A DNA stretch of 50,074 nt, from positions 1-50,074 of the forward strand of contig SVPH01000020.1 of the NCBI GenBank assembly GCA_015065965.1, written 5' to 3'. The DNA is from Oscillospiraceae bacterium. GTDB taxonomy: Bacteria > Bacillota > Clostridia > Oscillospirales > Acutalibacteraceae. Numbering within the stretch: the stretch's first letter is position 1; every line of letters starts with the position of its first letter. Of the stretch, positions 32,912 through 41,287 are shown in pieces. The notes beneath the pieces were generated by a model, which saw only the letters and a list, made by a program, of their open reading frames with translations, had not been told where the DNA came from and ran no database searches. The position numbers were made by a program, and so were the translations under genes.

Positions 32912-34546
32912 ATGAATGAACTCAGCGGACTTTTTCTTAATATCTATGACGGTGATACGGTAGTTCTTGAAAAAGGCAAAACATATCATGTGCGTCAGGA
33001 TGATTCGTTTGAGTTTACGGGATATTACTGTTCAAACACCGCAAAAAAGCATGAAAATCCGAACGGACTGCGCAGAACGGCAATATATTTAAAAGATAAA
33101 AAGAATGTAACAATCAACGGCAACGGCGCAACTCTGACTGTTCACGGAAAAATGACACCGCTGCTTTTTGACGGCTGCGAAAATATAACCGTAAGGAATC
33201 TCACTGTTGATTATGCCTGCCCGACGATGGCTGAGTTTACCGTTGTTTCAAATAATGAAGGTGAAATTGTTATAAAAATCAATTCCGACTGCCTTTTCAG
33301 AGTTGAGGGGAATGAAATAATCTGGCAGGGTGAAAACAGCGCAGAGGGCAAGCCTTATTGGGAGGACAGCCACATAGGCAACCGCAGGCATATAAAGGTC
33401 TATAACCCTGAAACTCAGCAGTGCAAAGATTTCAGCAGAGATAATCTGCACTTTGAAAAGGCAGAACAGATTGATGCGGCAACAGTTAAAGCGGTTCTCA
33501 AAAACAGAAAAGCAGATCTGCCTGCAGGCAGTGTTGTTCAGACACGGAATATTGTACGCGACCAGACGGGCAGCCTTTTTCAAAGATGTAAGAATCTTAA
33601 CTTTGAAAACCTGCGTATTAAGTTTATGCACGGTTTGGGCATGGTTTCGCAGTTTTGCGAAAATGTTACTTACAGAAATTGCGATTTTACTCCGGCAGAG
33701 GGCAGAACAATTGCAAGCACCGCCGATTTCTTTCAGTTTTCGGGCTGCAGGGGCAATATCACAGTTGAAAACTGTAAAGCATACGGCGCACAGGATGATT
33801 ACATAAACGTTCACGGAACGCATTTGCAGATTACAAAAAAGAATGATGAAGAAAACAGCATTGATGTACGCTTTATGCATGCCGAATCATGGGGATTTCA
33901 GGCGTTTGAAGTTGGCGACGAACTTGAATTTATCAAGTGGAATACGCTCATACCATTTGGCAGTACAAAGGTTACCGCTTACAGCCGTTTGAGCGATACC
34001 GATATCAGGCTTTGGCTTGACACGCCGTTACCCGATTTGGAAATAGAAAAGGATGTTGTTGAAAACGCAACATGGACTCCGAATCTCTATGTCAGAAACT
34101 GTGATTTCGGTCCGACCTCGGGCAGAGGAATCCTTTGCACAACGAGGGGCGAAGTTGTAATCGAAAACAATAATTTCCACAATCTCTGGGGTCCTGCCCT
34201 GCTGATTGAAGATGACTGCAATTTTTGGTTTGAATCGGGTTACACGAAAGAGATTGTTTTCAGAAACAACACGGTAACAGCCTGCGAATATGCCGAAATG
34301 TGGCAGGGTGCGCCGTCAATTCGTTATTCACCCAAGGTTATGAGTGAAAATTCTAAAGAGTTTATTCACGGCAAACTAACCCTTACAGGCAATACTTTCG
34401 GCAAAGCACGCAACGGAGAGCACCTCATATGGCTTGAGTACCTGAGAGAAGCGGAGATTTCAGGCAACAAGTTTGATGCACCGTATCGCATAAACGCAAA
34501 TTGTGTCGGCAGAATTACGGAGGAAAATAACATAACAGAGCAGTAA
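32912..34546 (+). CDS. Right-handed beta-helix glycosidase, GH110-like (alpha-1,3-galactosidase type)
   Basis: A 544-residue parallel beta-helix protein without a signal peptide. Its start (GDTVVLEKGKTYHVRQDD) and helix repeats (KNVTINGNGATLTVHG, CENITVRNLTVDYA) fit the fold. The block MHGLGMVSQFCENVTYRNC, STADFFQFSGCRGNITVENC and GAQDDYINVHGTHLQI recalls GH110 alpha-1,3-galactosidases, in which adjacent Asp residues of the QDD motif (here D295, D296) are catalytic. RGILCTTRGEVVIENNNF and LIEDDCNFWFESG further on also fit. Substrates in the family are blood-group-B-type or linear alpha-1,3-galactosides. Intracellular location implies imported oligosaccharides. A different beta-helix lyase or glycosidase family remains possible. 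Confidence 0.65.
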   Translation: MNELSGLFLNIYDGDTVVLEKGKTYHVRQDDSFEFTGYYCSNTAKKHENPNGLRRTAIYLKDKKNVTINGNGATLTVHGKMTPLLFDGCENITVRNLTVDYACPTMAEFTVVSNNEGEIVIKINSDCLFRVEGNEIIWQGENSAEGKPYWEDSHIGNRRHIKVYNPETQQCKDFSRDNLHFEKAEQIDAATVKAVLKNRKADLPAGSVVQTRNIVRDQTGSLFQRCKNLNFENLRIKFMHGLGMVSQFCENVTYRNCDFTPAEGRTIASTADFFQFSGCRGNITVENCKAYGAQDDYINVHGTHLQITKKNDEENSIDVRFMHAESWGFQAFEVGDELEFIKWNTLIPFGSTKVTAYSRLSDTDIRLWLDTPLPDLEIEKDVVENATWTPNLYVRNCDFGPTSGRGILCTTRGEVVIENNNFHNLWGPALLIEDDCNFWFESGYTKEIVFRNNTVTACEYAEMWQGAPSIRYSPKVMSENSKEFIHGKLTLTGNTFGKARNGEHLIWLEYLREAEISGNKFDAPYRINANCVGRITEENNITEQ

Positions 34547-34551
34547 AAAAT

Positions 34552-34582
34552 AAAGGACAGACATCATCAGTCTGTCCTTTTG
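34552..34582. terminator. Terminator between GH110-like gene and XRE regulator 2
   Basis: AAAGGACAGAC-ATCATCA-GTCTGTCCTTT is followed by a short T run. An A run precedes the stem, so it can serve both convergent genes. Confidence 0.8.
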
Positions 34583-34597
34583 AAATTATGGTGCAAT

Positions 34598-35947
34598 TTA
34601 AACTTTGGATGCCTTTTTCTTTTTAAAGTAAATTGCAACAGAAATTAAAAGTTCGGCTGTTGCGGCAATACAGCAGATCAATACGGCAACCGATGCAATG
34701 TCGGCAACTTTTGTCATGTAGTCTCCATCAATTCCGCTTGAAACGGTGTAAGTTTCATCGTCAAAGCGTATATCTTTTTTCAGAGAACCGAAAACAGTGT
34801 AAAAATCAACAACGTTTTCGTATATATATTTCTGCGCCTGTTCGTAAGTGTCAAAATCAATGCTTTTATATGCACTTTCATTAATATACATTGTTCGCTC
34901 GATATCACCGATAACCTGATATCCGTTTTTATCTTTTGAGAAATCAACACGGATTTCATCAACAATAAGTCTGTAACCGTTTTCAACAGGGTATTCGTTA
35001 ATAAGAGTATAAAGTTTATCATTGTTTTCAAAGAAGTTTTTCAGTTTATAATAATCGTTAATTGCTTCTTCGTCCGTATCGTACTGATATCCGACGCCAT
35101 ACAGAAAACAAAATTCATTGCGCATGTCTTGGCTGAGAGTAGCAGATACAAACGGAAAAACGGCTGTTGCCAATATGGAGACAGCGATAATAACCGCTGT
35201 TATTTTAATGTGCTTTTTTCGGTATAATCTGAATTCATCAGACATTTCTTCGTTGTCCAAGGAGAATTTCTTTTTGATTACCGAATAAATGACGGGGAAA
35301 GCCAATGCACTCAATAACAAAGAGATTACAAAAAGAAAATAGGAGTAATAGATAAATGTTACTGCCGTGCAGAGTATAACCGCAATAACCATAGTGATTA
35401 CGGCGGAAAGGAAAAGAGCGGCTTTTCTTTTGGTTTTATCTGTTTCGGCAACATCAAATTCAATACAGTCTGATTTTATGCTTGAGAAAAAACTGTTTAG
35501 GGCAATTCCCTCAACAATTATGCTTGCTGCAGATAGAATAATTGCAAAAATACATACAATAAGTGTTTTGTCATAACTGAAATTGCCCATAATGCACGAT
35601 ATGATTGTTGCAACAGCACCGAGAGCGATGGATATAATCGAAAAATTGGTAAGTTTTGTTGATGCTTTTTCAAACAAATACCTTGCTCTTTTTTCTGCTC
35701 TAATGTTTTTATCTGTGCCGGCAACATCTTCCCTTATAACTCTTTCGCCTCTTAAAATTTCATCAACGGTAACTGAAAAAAGTTCCGCTATGGCAGGGAG
35801 CATCATTATCTCCGGGCAGCCTTCATCACGTTCCCATTTACTTACCGTTTTGTTTGATACATTGAGAATATCGGCAACTTCCTGCTGAGTCATGCCGTTG
35901 GCTTTTCTCAGTGCAGCAAGGAATGCGCCCATAGTTTTTTTATCCAT
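34598..35947 (-). CDS. XRE-family regulator with large membrane domain (2)
   Basis: A 449-residue protein. The N-terminal helix-turn-helix is MGAFLAALRKANGMTQQEVADILNVSNKTVSKWERDEGCPEI, and ILRGER follows. From about residue 95 there are paired hydrophobic segments (about 95-115, 125-150, 185-205, 210-230, 255-275). A soluble, probably extracytoplasmic region of about 140 residues follows (280-415) and then a last TM helix near 420-440 with a Lys-rich end. The outer region suggests signal sensing. No family name is known to me for it. It is convergent with the GH110-like gene and divergent from GH31. The RBS is AAGGAGG. Confidence 0.8.
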   Translation of the reverse strand: MDKKTMGAFLAALRKANGMTQQEVADILNVSNKTVSKWERDEGCPEIMMLPAIAELFSVTVDEILRGERVIREDVAGTDKNIRAEKRARYLFEKASTKLTNFSIISIALGAVATIISCIMGNFSYDKTLIVCIFAIILSAASIIVEGIALNSFFSSIKSDCIEFDVAETDKTKRKAALFLSAVITMVIAVILCTAVTFIYYSYFLFVISLLLSALAFPVIYSVIKKKFSLDNEEMSDEFRLYRKKHIKITAVIIAVSILATAVFPFVSATLSQDMRNEFCFLYGVGYQYDTDEEAINDYYKLKNFFENNDKLYTLINEYPVENGYRLIVDEIRVDFSKDKNGYQVIGDIERTMYINESAYKSIDFDTYEQAQKYIYENVVDFYTVFGSLKKDIRFDDETYTVSSGIDGDYMTKVADIASVAVLICCIAATAELLISVAIYFKKKKASKV

Positions 35948-35992
35948 TGTTAAAGCCTCCTTTTTCGAAAAGGTATGTGTCTTTCCGTCTTT

Positions 35993-36021
35993 ATTCTGCG
36001 CTTGGCAGACATGTTTTTCAA
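35993..36021 (-). promoter_or_regulatory. Probable promoter of XRE regulator 2
   Basis: The minus strand shows TTGAAA (36021-36016), a 17 bp spacer and CAGAAT (35998-35993). An inverted repeat GCAGACA (36005-36011) and TGTCTGC (36040-36046) flanks the -35 and may be an operator. Confidence 0.5.
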
Positions 36022-36129
36022 CCCACAGGCAGTAGAAAGTGTCTGCGAATCGTAGAAAAATGCTTTATATTTACAGTATATCATTTTGTTTTATAAAAAT
36101 AAATAGTTTTGATGCATCCATCTGTTTTG

Positions 36130-36158
36130 TTGACTTTAACAGATATAAGATATATAAT
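36130..36158 (+). promoter_or_regulatory. sigma-A promoter of the GH31 gene
   Basis: TTGACT (36130-36135), a 17 bp spacer and TATAAT (36153-36158) lie 34 bases before the GH31 ATG. Confidence 0.75.
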
Positions 36159-36191
36159 TTACAGGAGATAATTTACATTGAGGAGGATATC

Positions 36192-38591
36192 ATGGATCAG
36201 TTTGCACAGAGATTCGGCATAGAATGCTCTCCTAAAGCAGATGAAAAGCAGGTAATTGTATGCGGAAACACAAGGTTTACAGTTATTGCACCCTGCCTTT
36301 TGAGAGTTGAAGTTCAGAGTGAGGGCAAATTCTGTGATGAGCCTACGCAGAGCGTGTGGTTCAGGGACTTTTGCGAGGCGGAATATGAAATTTCCCAATC
36401 GAAAAATACAGTTGAAATAAAAACCGAGAAAGTTACATTTGTTTATTCACTTAAGTCTCAGAAAATGCTCCGCATAAAACTCGGTGACGGCAGAACTGTT
36501 ACAAATTTCAAAGCAGGTAACCTTAAAGGTACATGCAGAACGCTTGATATCACCGCAGGCATAATTACCCTTAATGACGGCGTGTGCTCAAAGGGCGGAG
36601 TGGCTGTTCTTGATGACAGCAAAACCCTTGTTCTCAAGTCAGACGGTTCAATTCTTCCCCGTGATAACAAGGAGAAAGACGAATATTATTTTGCCTACGG
36701 TAACGATTACATCGGCGCAACAACCGACCTTTATAAACTTACGGGCAAAGTTCCGCTCATTCCCAGATACGCACTTTCAAACTGGTGGAGCAGATACAAG
36801 GCATATACACAGGAAGAATACCTGAGCCTTATGGACAGATTTAAGGCGGAGGAAGTGCCCATAACCGTTGCAACGGTTGATATGGACTGGCACTGGGTTG
36901 ATATAAAGAAAAAATTCGGCAAGGACAGCCATAAAATCAGCAAACATAAAAATTTTATGGAGTATGTTTATGATTTCTGGTCAGTCGGCTGGACGGGTTA
37001 CAGTTTCAACACCGACCTTTTCCCCGACCCCGAAGGTTTCATAAAAAAACTTAAAGACGATAACTATCATGTTACATTCAATATTCATCCGTCAATGGGC
37101 GTGCGCTGGTTTGAGAATCAGTATAAGGAAATGTGCGAAGCAATGGGTCAGAATCCTGCTGAGAAAAAGCCCGTTGCGTTTGATATAACCGATAAAAAGT
37201 TCACCGAAAAGTATTTCGATATTCTTCACCGTCCTTTTGAGAAGATGGGCGTTGATTTCTGGTGGATTGACTGGCAGCAGGGCACAAAAACCAATGTTCC
37301 CGGTCTTGACCCTCTGTGGGCGCTCAACCATTATCATTTCCTTGACAACGCAAAGGATAATCACAGACCTCTTATTCTTTCCCGCTTCTGCGGTGCAGGC
37401 AGCCAGCGTTATCCGCTCGGTTTCAGCGGAGATACAACGCAGACATGGAAGAGTCTTGACTTTCAGCCGGGCTTTACAGCAACCGCATCAAACATCGCTT
37501 ATCCGTGGTGGAGCCATGATATAGGCGGTCACTGCATGGGCAAAAAGGATGATGAACTCTATCTTCGCTGGGTTCAACTCGGCGTTTTCAGCCCTGTTAT
37601 GCGACTTCACTCAACAAACAATGAGTTTGCTGGCAAAGAGCCGTGGAATTACAGCGGTCCCGTGGAGCGGACTGCAAAGGATGCCCTCAGATTAAGGCAT
37701 AAACTTCTTCCGTATATCTATACCATGAACTACCGCACCCATACCGAGTGCAGAGCCATCTGCGAGCCGATGTATTACGCATATCCAGAGGATAAGAACG
37801 CCTATGAATGCAAAAACGAGTTCTTCTTCGGCACGGAACTTATTGTTGCGCCCATTACTCAGCACACATCGCTCAAAACAAACCTTGCAGGCGTAAAAGT
37901 ATGGATTCCCAAGGGCAGATATACCGATATCTTCACGGGCAGAATTTACAGCGGCAATCAGGTTGTTGAGATGTTCCGTGATATTGAAACAATTCCTGTC
38001 CTTGCAAAAGAGGGCGCAATTATTCCAATGAGCGCAAATGACAGAACAAACGACTGTTCAAACCCCGAAACGCTTGAACTGCTTGTTTACAGAGGTAACA
38101 ACACATTCACTCTTTATGAGGATGACGGTGAAACTCTTTCTTACAAAAGCGGCGAATACCTCAAAACTGCGTTCACCGTTGCGGAAAGCGGCAACAAGGT
38201 TTCGTTCATCATTTCAAAGTCAGAGGGCGACAGCGGCGTTGTGCCTGCGGAAAGAAACTATATTGTTAAGTTAAAAGATTTAGTTGACGGCAATATAACC
38301 GTAACGGTTAACGGCAGCAAGATTGATGCGGAAATCGTAAAGGATAACACGGTTGAAGTGCGAGTTACCGCAAGCCCCGAAGCAACGGTTGAAATCACGG
38401 CAGAGAATTGCAGATGTCTTGAAAATGCCGATAAAAAACAGGCGCTTACAAATGTTATTTCAAAGTTCCAGATGTCAACCGACCGTAAGGGAATGATTTA
38501 TAATTCTTTCATCAAAAACGGCAGATCTGTTCCCAATGTTTCAAAAGATTTCAAAGGACCTATAACCGAAATTATGAAACTGCACAGATAA
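36192..38591 (+). CDS. Glycoside hydrolase family 31 (alpha-glucosidase/alpha-xylosidase clan)
   Basis: A 799-residue cytoplasmic-type enzyme with no signal peptide. It has an N-terminal beta-sandwich (to about residue 185) and then a TIM barrel with NWWSRYKAYTQEEY, VDMDWHWVDI, WWIDWQQG (D360 as likely nucleophile), SRFCGAGSQRYPLGFSGDTTQTW (D414 as likely acid/base), and PWWSHDIGGHCMG. C-terminal beta domains follow (IPVLAKEGAIIPM, FTLYEDDGETLSYKSG). The retaining mechanism is family knowledge. The exact glycoside (glucose, xylose or galactose) cannot be told. The ATG at 36192 has GAGGAGG upstream, and the longer reading from 36039 is unsupported. The gene stands alone between its own promoter and terminator. 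Confidence 0.9.
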   Translation: MDQFAQRFGIECSPKADEKQVIVCGNTRFTVIAPCLLRVEVQSEGKFCDEPTQSVWFRDFCEAEYEISQSKNTVEIKTEKVTFVYSLKSQKMLRIKLGDGRTVTNFKAGNLKGTCRTLDITAGIITLNDGVCSKGGVAVLDDSKTLVLKSDGSILPRDNKEKDEYYFAYGNDYIGATTDLYKLTGKVPLIPRYALSNWWSRYKAYTQEEYLSLMDRFKAEEVPITVATVDMDWHWVDIKKKFGKDSHKISKHKNFMEYVYDFWSVGWTGYSFNTDLFPDPEGFIKKLKDDNYHVTFNIHPSMGVRWFENQYKEMCEAMGQNPAEKKPVAFDITDKKFTEKYFDILHRPFEKMGVDFWWIDWQQGTKTNVPGLDPLWALNHYHFLDNAKDNHRPLILSRFCGAGSQRYPLGFSGDTTQTWKSLDFQPGFTATASNIAYPWWSHDIGGHCMGKKDDELYLRWVQLGVFSPVMRLHSTNNEFAGKEPWNYSGPVERTAKDALRLRHKLLPYIYTMNYRTHTECRAICEPMYYAYPEDKNAYECKNEFFFGTELIVAPITQHTSLKTNLAGVKVWIPKGRYTDIFTGRIYSGNQVVEMFRDIETIPVLAKEGAIIPMSANDRTNDCSNPETLELLVYRGNNTFTLYEDDGETLSYKSGEYLKTAFTVAESGNKVSFIISKSEGDSGVVPAERNYIVKLKDLVDGNITVTVNGSKIDAEIVKDNTVEVRVTASPEATVEITAENCRCLENADKKQALTNVISKFQMSTDRKGMIYNSFIKNGRSVPNVSKDFKGPITEIMKLHR

Positions 38592-38632
38592 AAGCAAAAA
38601 CCTCCTTGTGTTTTACAAGGAGGTTTTGCTTT
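38592..38632. terminator. Long-stem terminator after GH31
   Basis: AAAGCAAAAACCTCCTTGT and ACAAGGAGGTTTTGCTTT pair over nearly 18 bp with a GTTTT loop. It ends with TTTG and has an A-rich 5' arm, so it suits both convergent genes (GH31 and the PnuC-like gene). Confidence 0.8.
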
Positions 38633-38633
38633 G

Positions 38634-39344
38634 TTAAGTAACGGTTTCTTTGTTTTCCTCGTTTTCCGCCTTTTTCTGGCTGCCGTAAATTTTTTTTGCC
38701 TCAAAGAACGCAAAGACAATGCATATGAAAGAATAAACCGAGAAAATGAGATATGTTGCAGTTTCGGGCGTATCCCTGAGCATTGTTACATAGAGCGCCG
38801 TGCCCAGCACGCCGTTGATAATCATTAAAAATGTGTATTCAACATAAGCAAACATCGTCAGGAAATATATCAGTATGCCAAGCAGGTTGGTTACGCTGTC
38901 CAGAAAAACATATTGCGAGCCTATAAGCGGAAGCAAAACCCACATAGCAGCCAGCGCAATGACATAACCGACCATAATCAATATGCGCTGCTTTACGCTC
39001 AGTTTGCGCAGAACGGTTGAATGCTGCCATTTGTTTTTGTTCCAACGCATGAAGGTTAAAAGTTGAATCGGAAACGAAAACAGCACCGCTGAAAAAGCCG
39101 AAGCATAAAGATTATAATAAAAATAAACTGCGCCGTAAAGCAGTGAGTTAATGCTGCCGAGCAGGCTTGCGTAGCGGTTAACGCGGGATTGAAGCATGCC
39201 GATTATAATAGAAATATATAAAGGCAGTATCCGCAGAAAACTTTGGTGAAAGTAAACGCCCGCAACGGTGATAAGTATCGCCGTGCATCCCATGAGTATA
39301 AAAATGAATATATCTTTTTTTGATAACTGTGCTTTTCTGAGCAA
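38634..39344 (-). CDS. PnuC-like membrane transporter (nicotinamide riboside family)
   Basis: A 236-residue membrane protein with about seven hydrophobic helices. SLLGSINSLLYGAVYFYYNLYASA, FSFPIQLLTFMRWNKNKW, and NLLGILIYFLTMFAYVEY with MIINGVLGTALYV resemble the PnuC family, whose members take up vitamin-derived compounds (nicotinamide riboside, and thiamine or riboflavin in variants) by facilitated diffusion. The exact substrate is open, and no riboswitch marks it. The start is TTG with AGAGGAG upstream. It is third in a unit after the phosphodiesterase-like and sialidase-like genes, 26 bases from the latter. The Lys/Glu-rich tail is cytoplasmic. Confidence 0.75.
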   Translation of the reverse strand: MLRKAQLSKKDIFIFILMGCTAILITVAGVYFHQSFLRILPLYISIIIGMLQSRVNRYASLLGSINSLLYGAVYFYYNLYASAFSAVLFSFPIQLLTFMRWNKNKWQHSTVLRKLSVKQRILIMVGYVIALAAMWVLLPLIGSQYVFLDSVTNLLGILIYFLTMFAYVEYTFLMIINGVLGTALYVTMLRDTPETATYLIFSVYSFICIVFAFFEAKKIYGSQKKAENEENKETVT

Positions 39345-39370
39345 GGCAGTTTACTCCTCTCTTTAGCGGA

Positions 39371-40462
39371 TCACACGAATCTCCACTTTTGCTGCATGAT
39401 TTTGCAAGGCTTTTCCTCGCTGTCGGTTGCATAAAAGACGGTGAGCAGCGTTCCGTCACTGAGTTCAACCGTTGAAGGATAGCCGATATCATCACTTGCG
39501 AGGTTTTCATAAATACGAATATCTTTTTCCCAACTATTTCCGCCGTCATGGCTTATCATCGCCATGATTCCGTAGGGTTGTTTCCTTCTGCCGTAGGTTG
39601 AAAGGAGAACGCCTGAACTTAACTGAATAAGATGCGGCGGCGCACCGCCCGTTTCATCAAGCAGCATTTCGGGTGCAGACCATGTTCTGCCCTTGTCTTC
39701 AGAAACACTCTGAAAAACAGTGAACAGGGTTTCTTCTCCATCGTTAAAAAGTTCTGAGTTTTCACACCTCATATGACAGATAAGCCTGCCGTTTGGCAAC
39801 TCAATCATATGAGGCTCATTAAGTACAAGATTTCTGTTTGGGGTTGTTATTTTTCCAACAAGTTCGGTTTCTCCGCTTTCTGTATCAAGGCGCCGCACTT
39901 CAATGCCGCCAAAAACATCGTCAAATCTTGTTCCTGCCCATAAAACCGTTCCGTCTTTAAGTTCAGTAGGGCCGTGAGGAGATGTGACGGGCGATGAAAA
40001 AATCTTTCCGAAAGTAATTCCGCAGTCACGGCTTATGCGGAAGTTTGAGCCGAGATATTTTTCTTCATCTTCTTTGGTGATTGTATTTATGTAACTTTGA
40101 GCATATTCGTTTTCTTTGTTGTATTGTTTCTGCATGGCTGCGGAGTTGTTGAACGAAGTAAAAATGACTCCGTTTTTGCCGAATGGACAAATTCCTGCAT
40201 CTCTGTCATCAAGAGGTGTGTCAATTACAGGCGCAGGCAAAGTGTAAGTTTCGCCGCCGTCAAAACTGTAGGAAATTACGGCTTTTCCGAAAGGACATAC
40301 ATGTTCAATTCTGAAACCTGATGCACCGACAGCAATTTTGCCGTCCTGCAAAAGAGAAACGGTAGGCCATGCGAAATATCCGTGGCGGCTGTCAGGGTTT
40401 GAGATTATTGTTTTGGGCTTTCCTATAAGTTCGATTTTTATGCCGTCACCGTTTATGTTCAT
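39371..40462 (-). CDS. Sialidase-like beta-propeller (BNR/Asp-box) protein
   Basis: A 363-residue protein without a signal peptide. Asp-box repeats are clear: SFDGGETYT, SRDCGITFG, SEDKGRTWS, SHDGGNSWE, spaced as in a six-bladed sialidase fold. NEPHMIELPNGRLICHMR and YPSTVELSDGTLLTVFYA also fit the fold. The Arg triad of true sialidases (GH33) is not certain, so activity could be on another sugar. The ATG at 40462 overlaps the stop of the upstream phosphodiesterase-like gene (ATGA), so translation is coupled. Cytoplasmic location implies an imported substrate. Confidence 0.75.
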   Translation of the reverse strand: MNINGDGIKIELIGKPKTIISNPDSRHGYFAWPTVSLLQDGKIAVGASGFRIEHVCPFGKAVISYSFDGGETYTLPAPVIDTPLDDRDAGICPFGKNGVIFTSFNNSAAMQKQYNKENEYAQSYINTITKEDEEKYLGSNFRISRDCGITFGKIFSSPVTSPHGPTELKDGTVLWAGTRFDDVFGGIEVRRLDTESGETELVGKITTPNRNLVLNEPHMIELPNGRLICHMRCENSELFNDGEETLFTVFQSVSEDKGRTWSAPEMLLDETGGAPPHLIQLSSGVLLSTYGRRKQPYGIMAMISHDGGNSWEKDIRIYENLASDDIGYPSTVELSDGTLLTVFYATDSEEKPCKIMQQKWRFV

Positions 40463-41223
40463 ATCAGTGCCCTGCCTTCCCATTCTTCGTCAGGTGTTAC
40501 TCCTAAGATTTTGGTAACCGTCGGTGCGATATCCATAATATTGACATTTTCAAGGATTTTTCCCGCATCGAAACCTTTGCCTTTTATGATTACGGGAATA
40601 ACCATATCTTCCGGCATGTCGCTGCCGTGAGTTCTGTCATGACCGCCGTGGTCTGCCGTGATGATGTATGTGTATTCATCGCCGAGTTCAGCCATGAGTT
40701 TTTCAATGTTATCCCAACTGCTTTGTATGGCTTGCAAATATTCTTCGGTCATCCAGCCGTACTTATGACCTGCCCAGTCGGGGTAGCCAAAATAGATAAA
40801 AGTGAAATCTGTATCATATTTTTTCAAATATCCGATTGCATCTGCCGTCAGTGCTTCGCCTGCCTCTTTGTAGCCTATCCTGCGGCCGGCATAAAAACAG
40901 GAATGAGCAAGTGAATTCGGGCGTGAAACATCTCGGATTTCTTCCCAGTTATAAAAAATCGCACATTTTTTATCCGCCTGTTTGAGAACTTCGCATAAGC
41001 CGTTTATGGGTCTTACCTGAGGCGCATAAGTATTTGTGGTTGTTCCGTGCCTCTGAGGTGTTACACTGTGGAAAAGCGAGATATGGCAGGGCAGAGTTAC
41101 GGATGGCGACACCGTTTCTCCGCTGAGAGTGTATGCGGATTCCTTTATCAGTTTTTGCGCCTGAGGAATATTTGTGAGTGAGTCAGGGCGCATGCCGTCT
41201 GCCAAAATCAACAGAACCTTCAT
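40459..41223 (-). CDS. Alkaline-phosphatase-superfamily phosphodiesterase/phosphatase
   Basis: A 254-residue protein of the type I phosphodiesterase / nucleotide pyrophosphatase group. The metal and nucleophile residues are ILADGMRPDSL (Asp at 8) and SPSVTLPCHISLF (nucleophilic Thr or Ser), with the second metal site in GYPDWAGHKYG and ITADHGGHDRTHG. There is no signal peptide. Relatives include nucleotide pyrophosphatases, phosphonoacetate hydrolase and phosphoglycerate mutase-like enzymes, so the substrate is unknown. It heads a three-gene unit with the sialidase-like and PnuC-like genes. Confidence 0.8.
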   Translation of the reverse strand: MKVLLILADGMRPDSLTNIPQAQKLIKESAYTLSGETVSPSVTLPCHISLFHSVTPQRHGTTTNTYAPQVRPINGLCEVLKQADKKCAIFYNWEEIRDVSRPNSLAHSCFYAGRRIGYKEAGEALTADAIGYLKKYDTDFTFIYFGYPDWAGHKYGWMTEEYLQAIQSSWDNIEKLMAELGDEYTYIITADHGGHDRTHGSDMPEDMVIPVIIKGKGFDAGKILENVNIMDIAPTVTKILGVTPDEEWEGRALI

Positions 41224-41256
41224 TACAAAGCACTCCTTTGAAGTATTTACGGTTTT

Positions 41257-41285
41257 AATATATCATTATATTCCGAAAACTTCAA
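41257..41285 (-). promoter_or_regulatory. Promoter of the phosphodiesterase/sialidase-like/PnuC unit
   Basis: The minus strand shows TTGAAG (41285-41280), a 17 bp spacer and TATATT (41262-41257), 34 bases upstream of the start codon. Confidence 0.6.
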
Positions 41286-41287
41286 CG

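Noticed and set aside
33248-33880. 210-residue minus-strand frame
   Set aside because: It is antisense to the beta-helix gene and has no ribosome site or family likeness.
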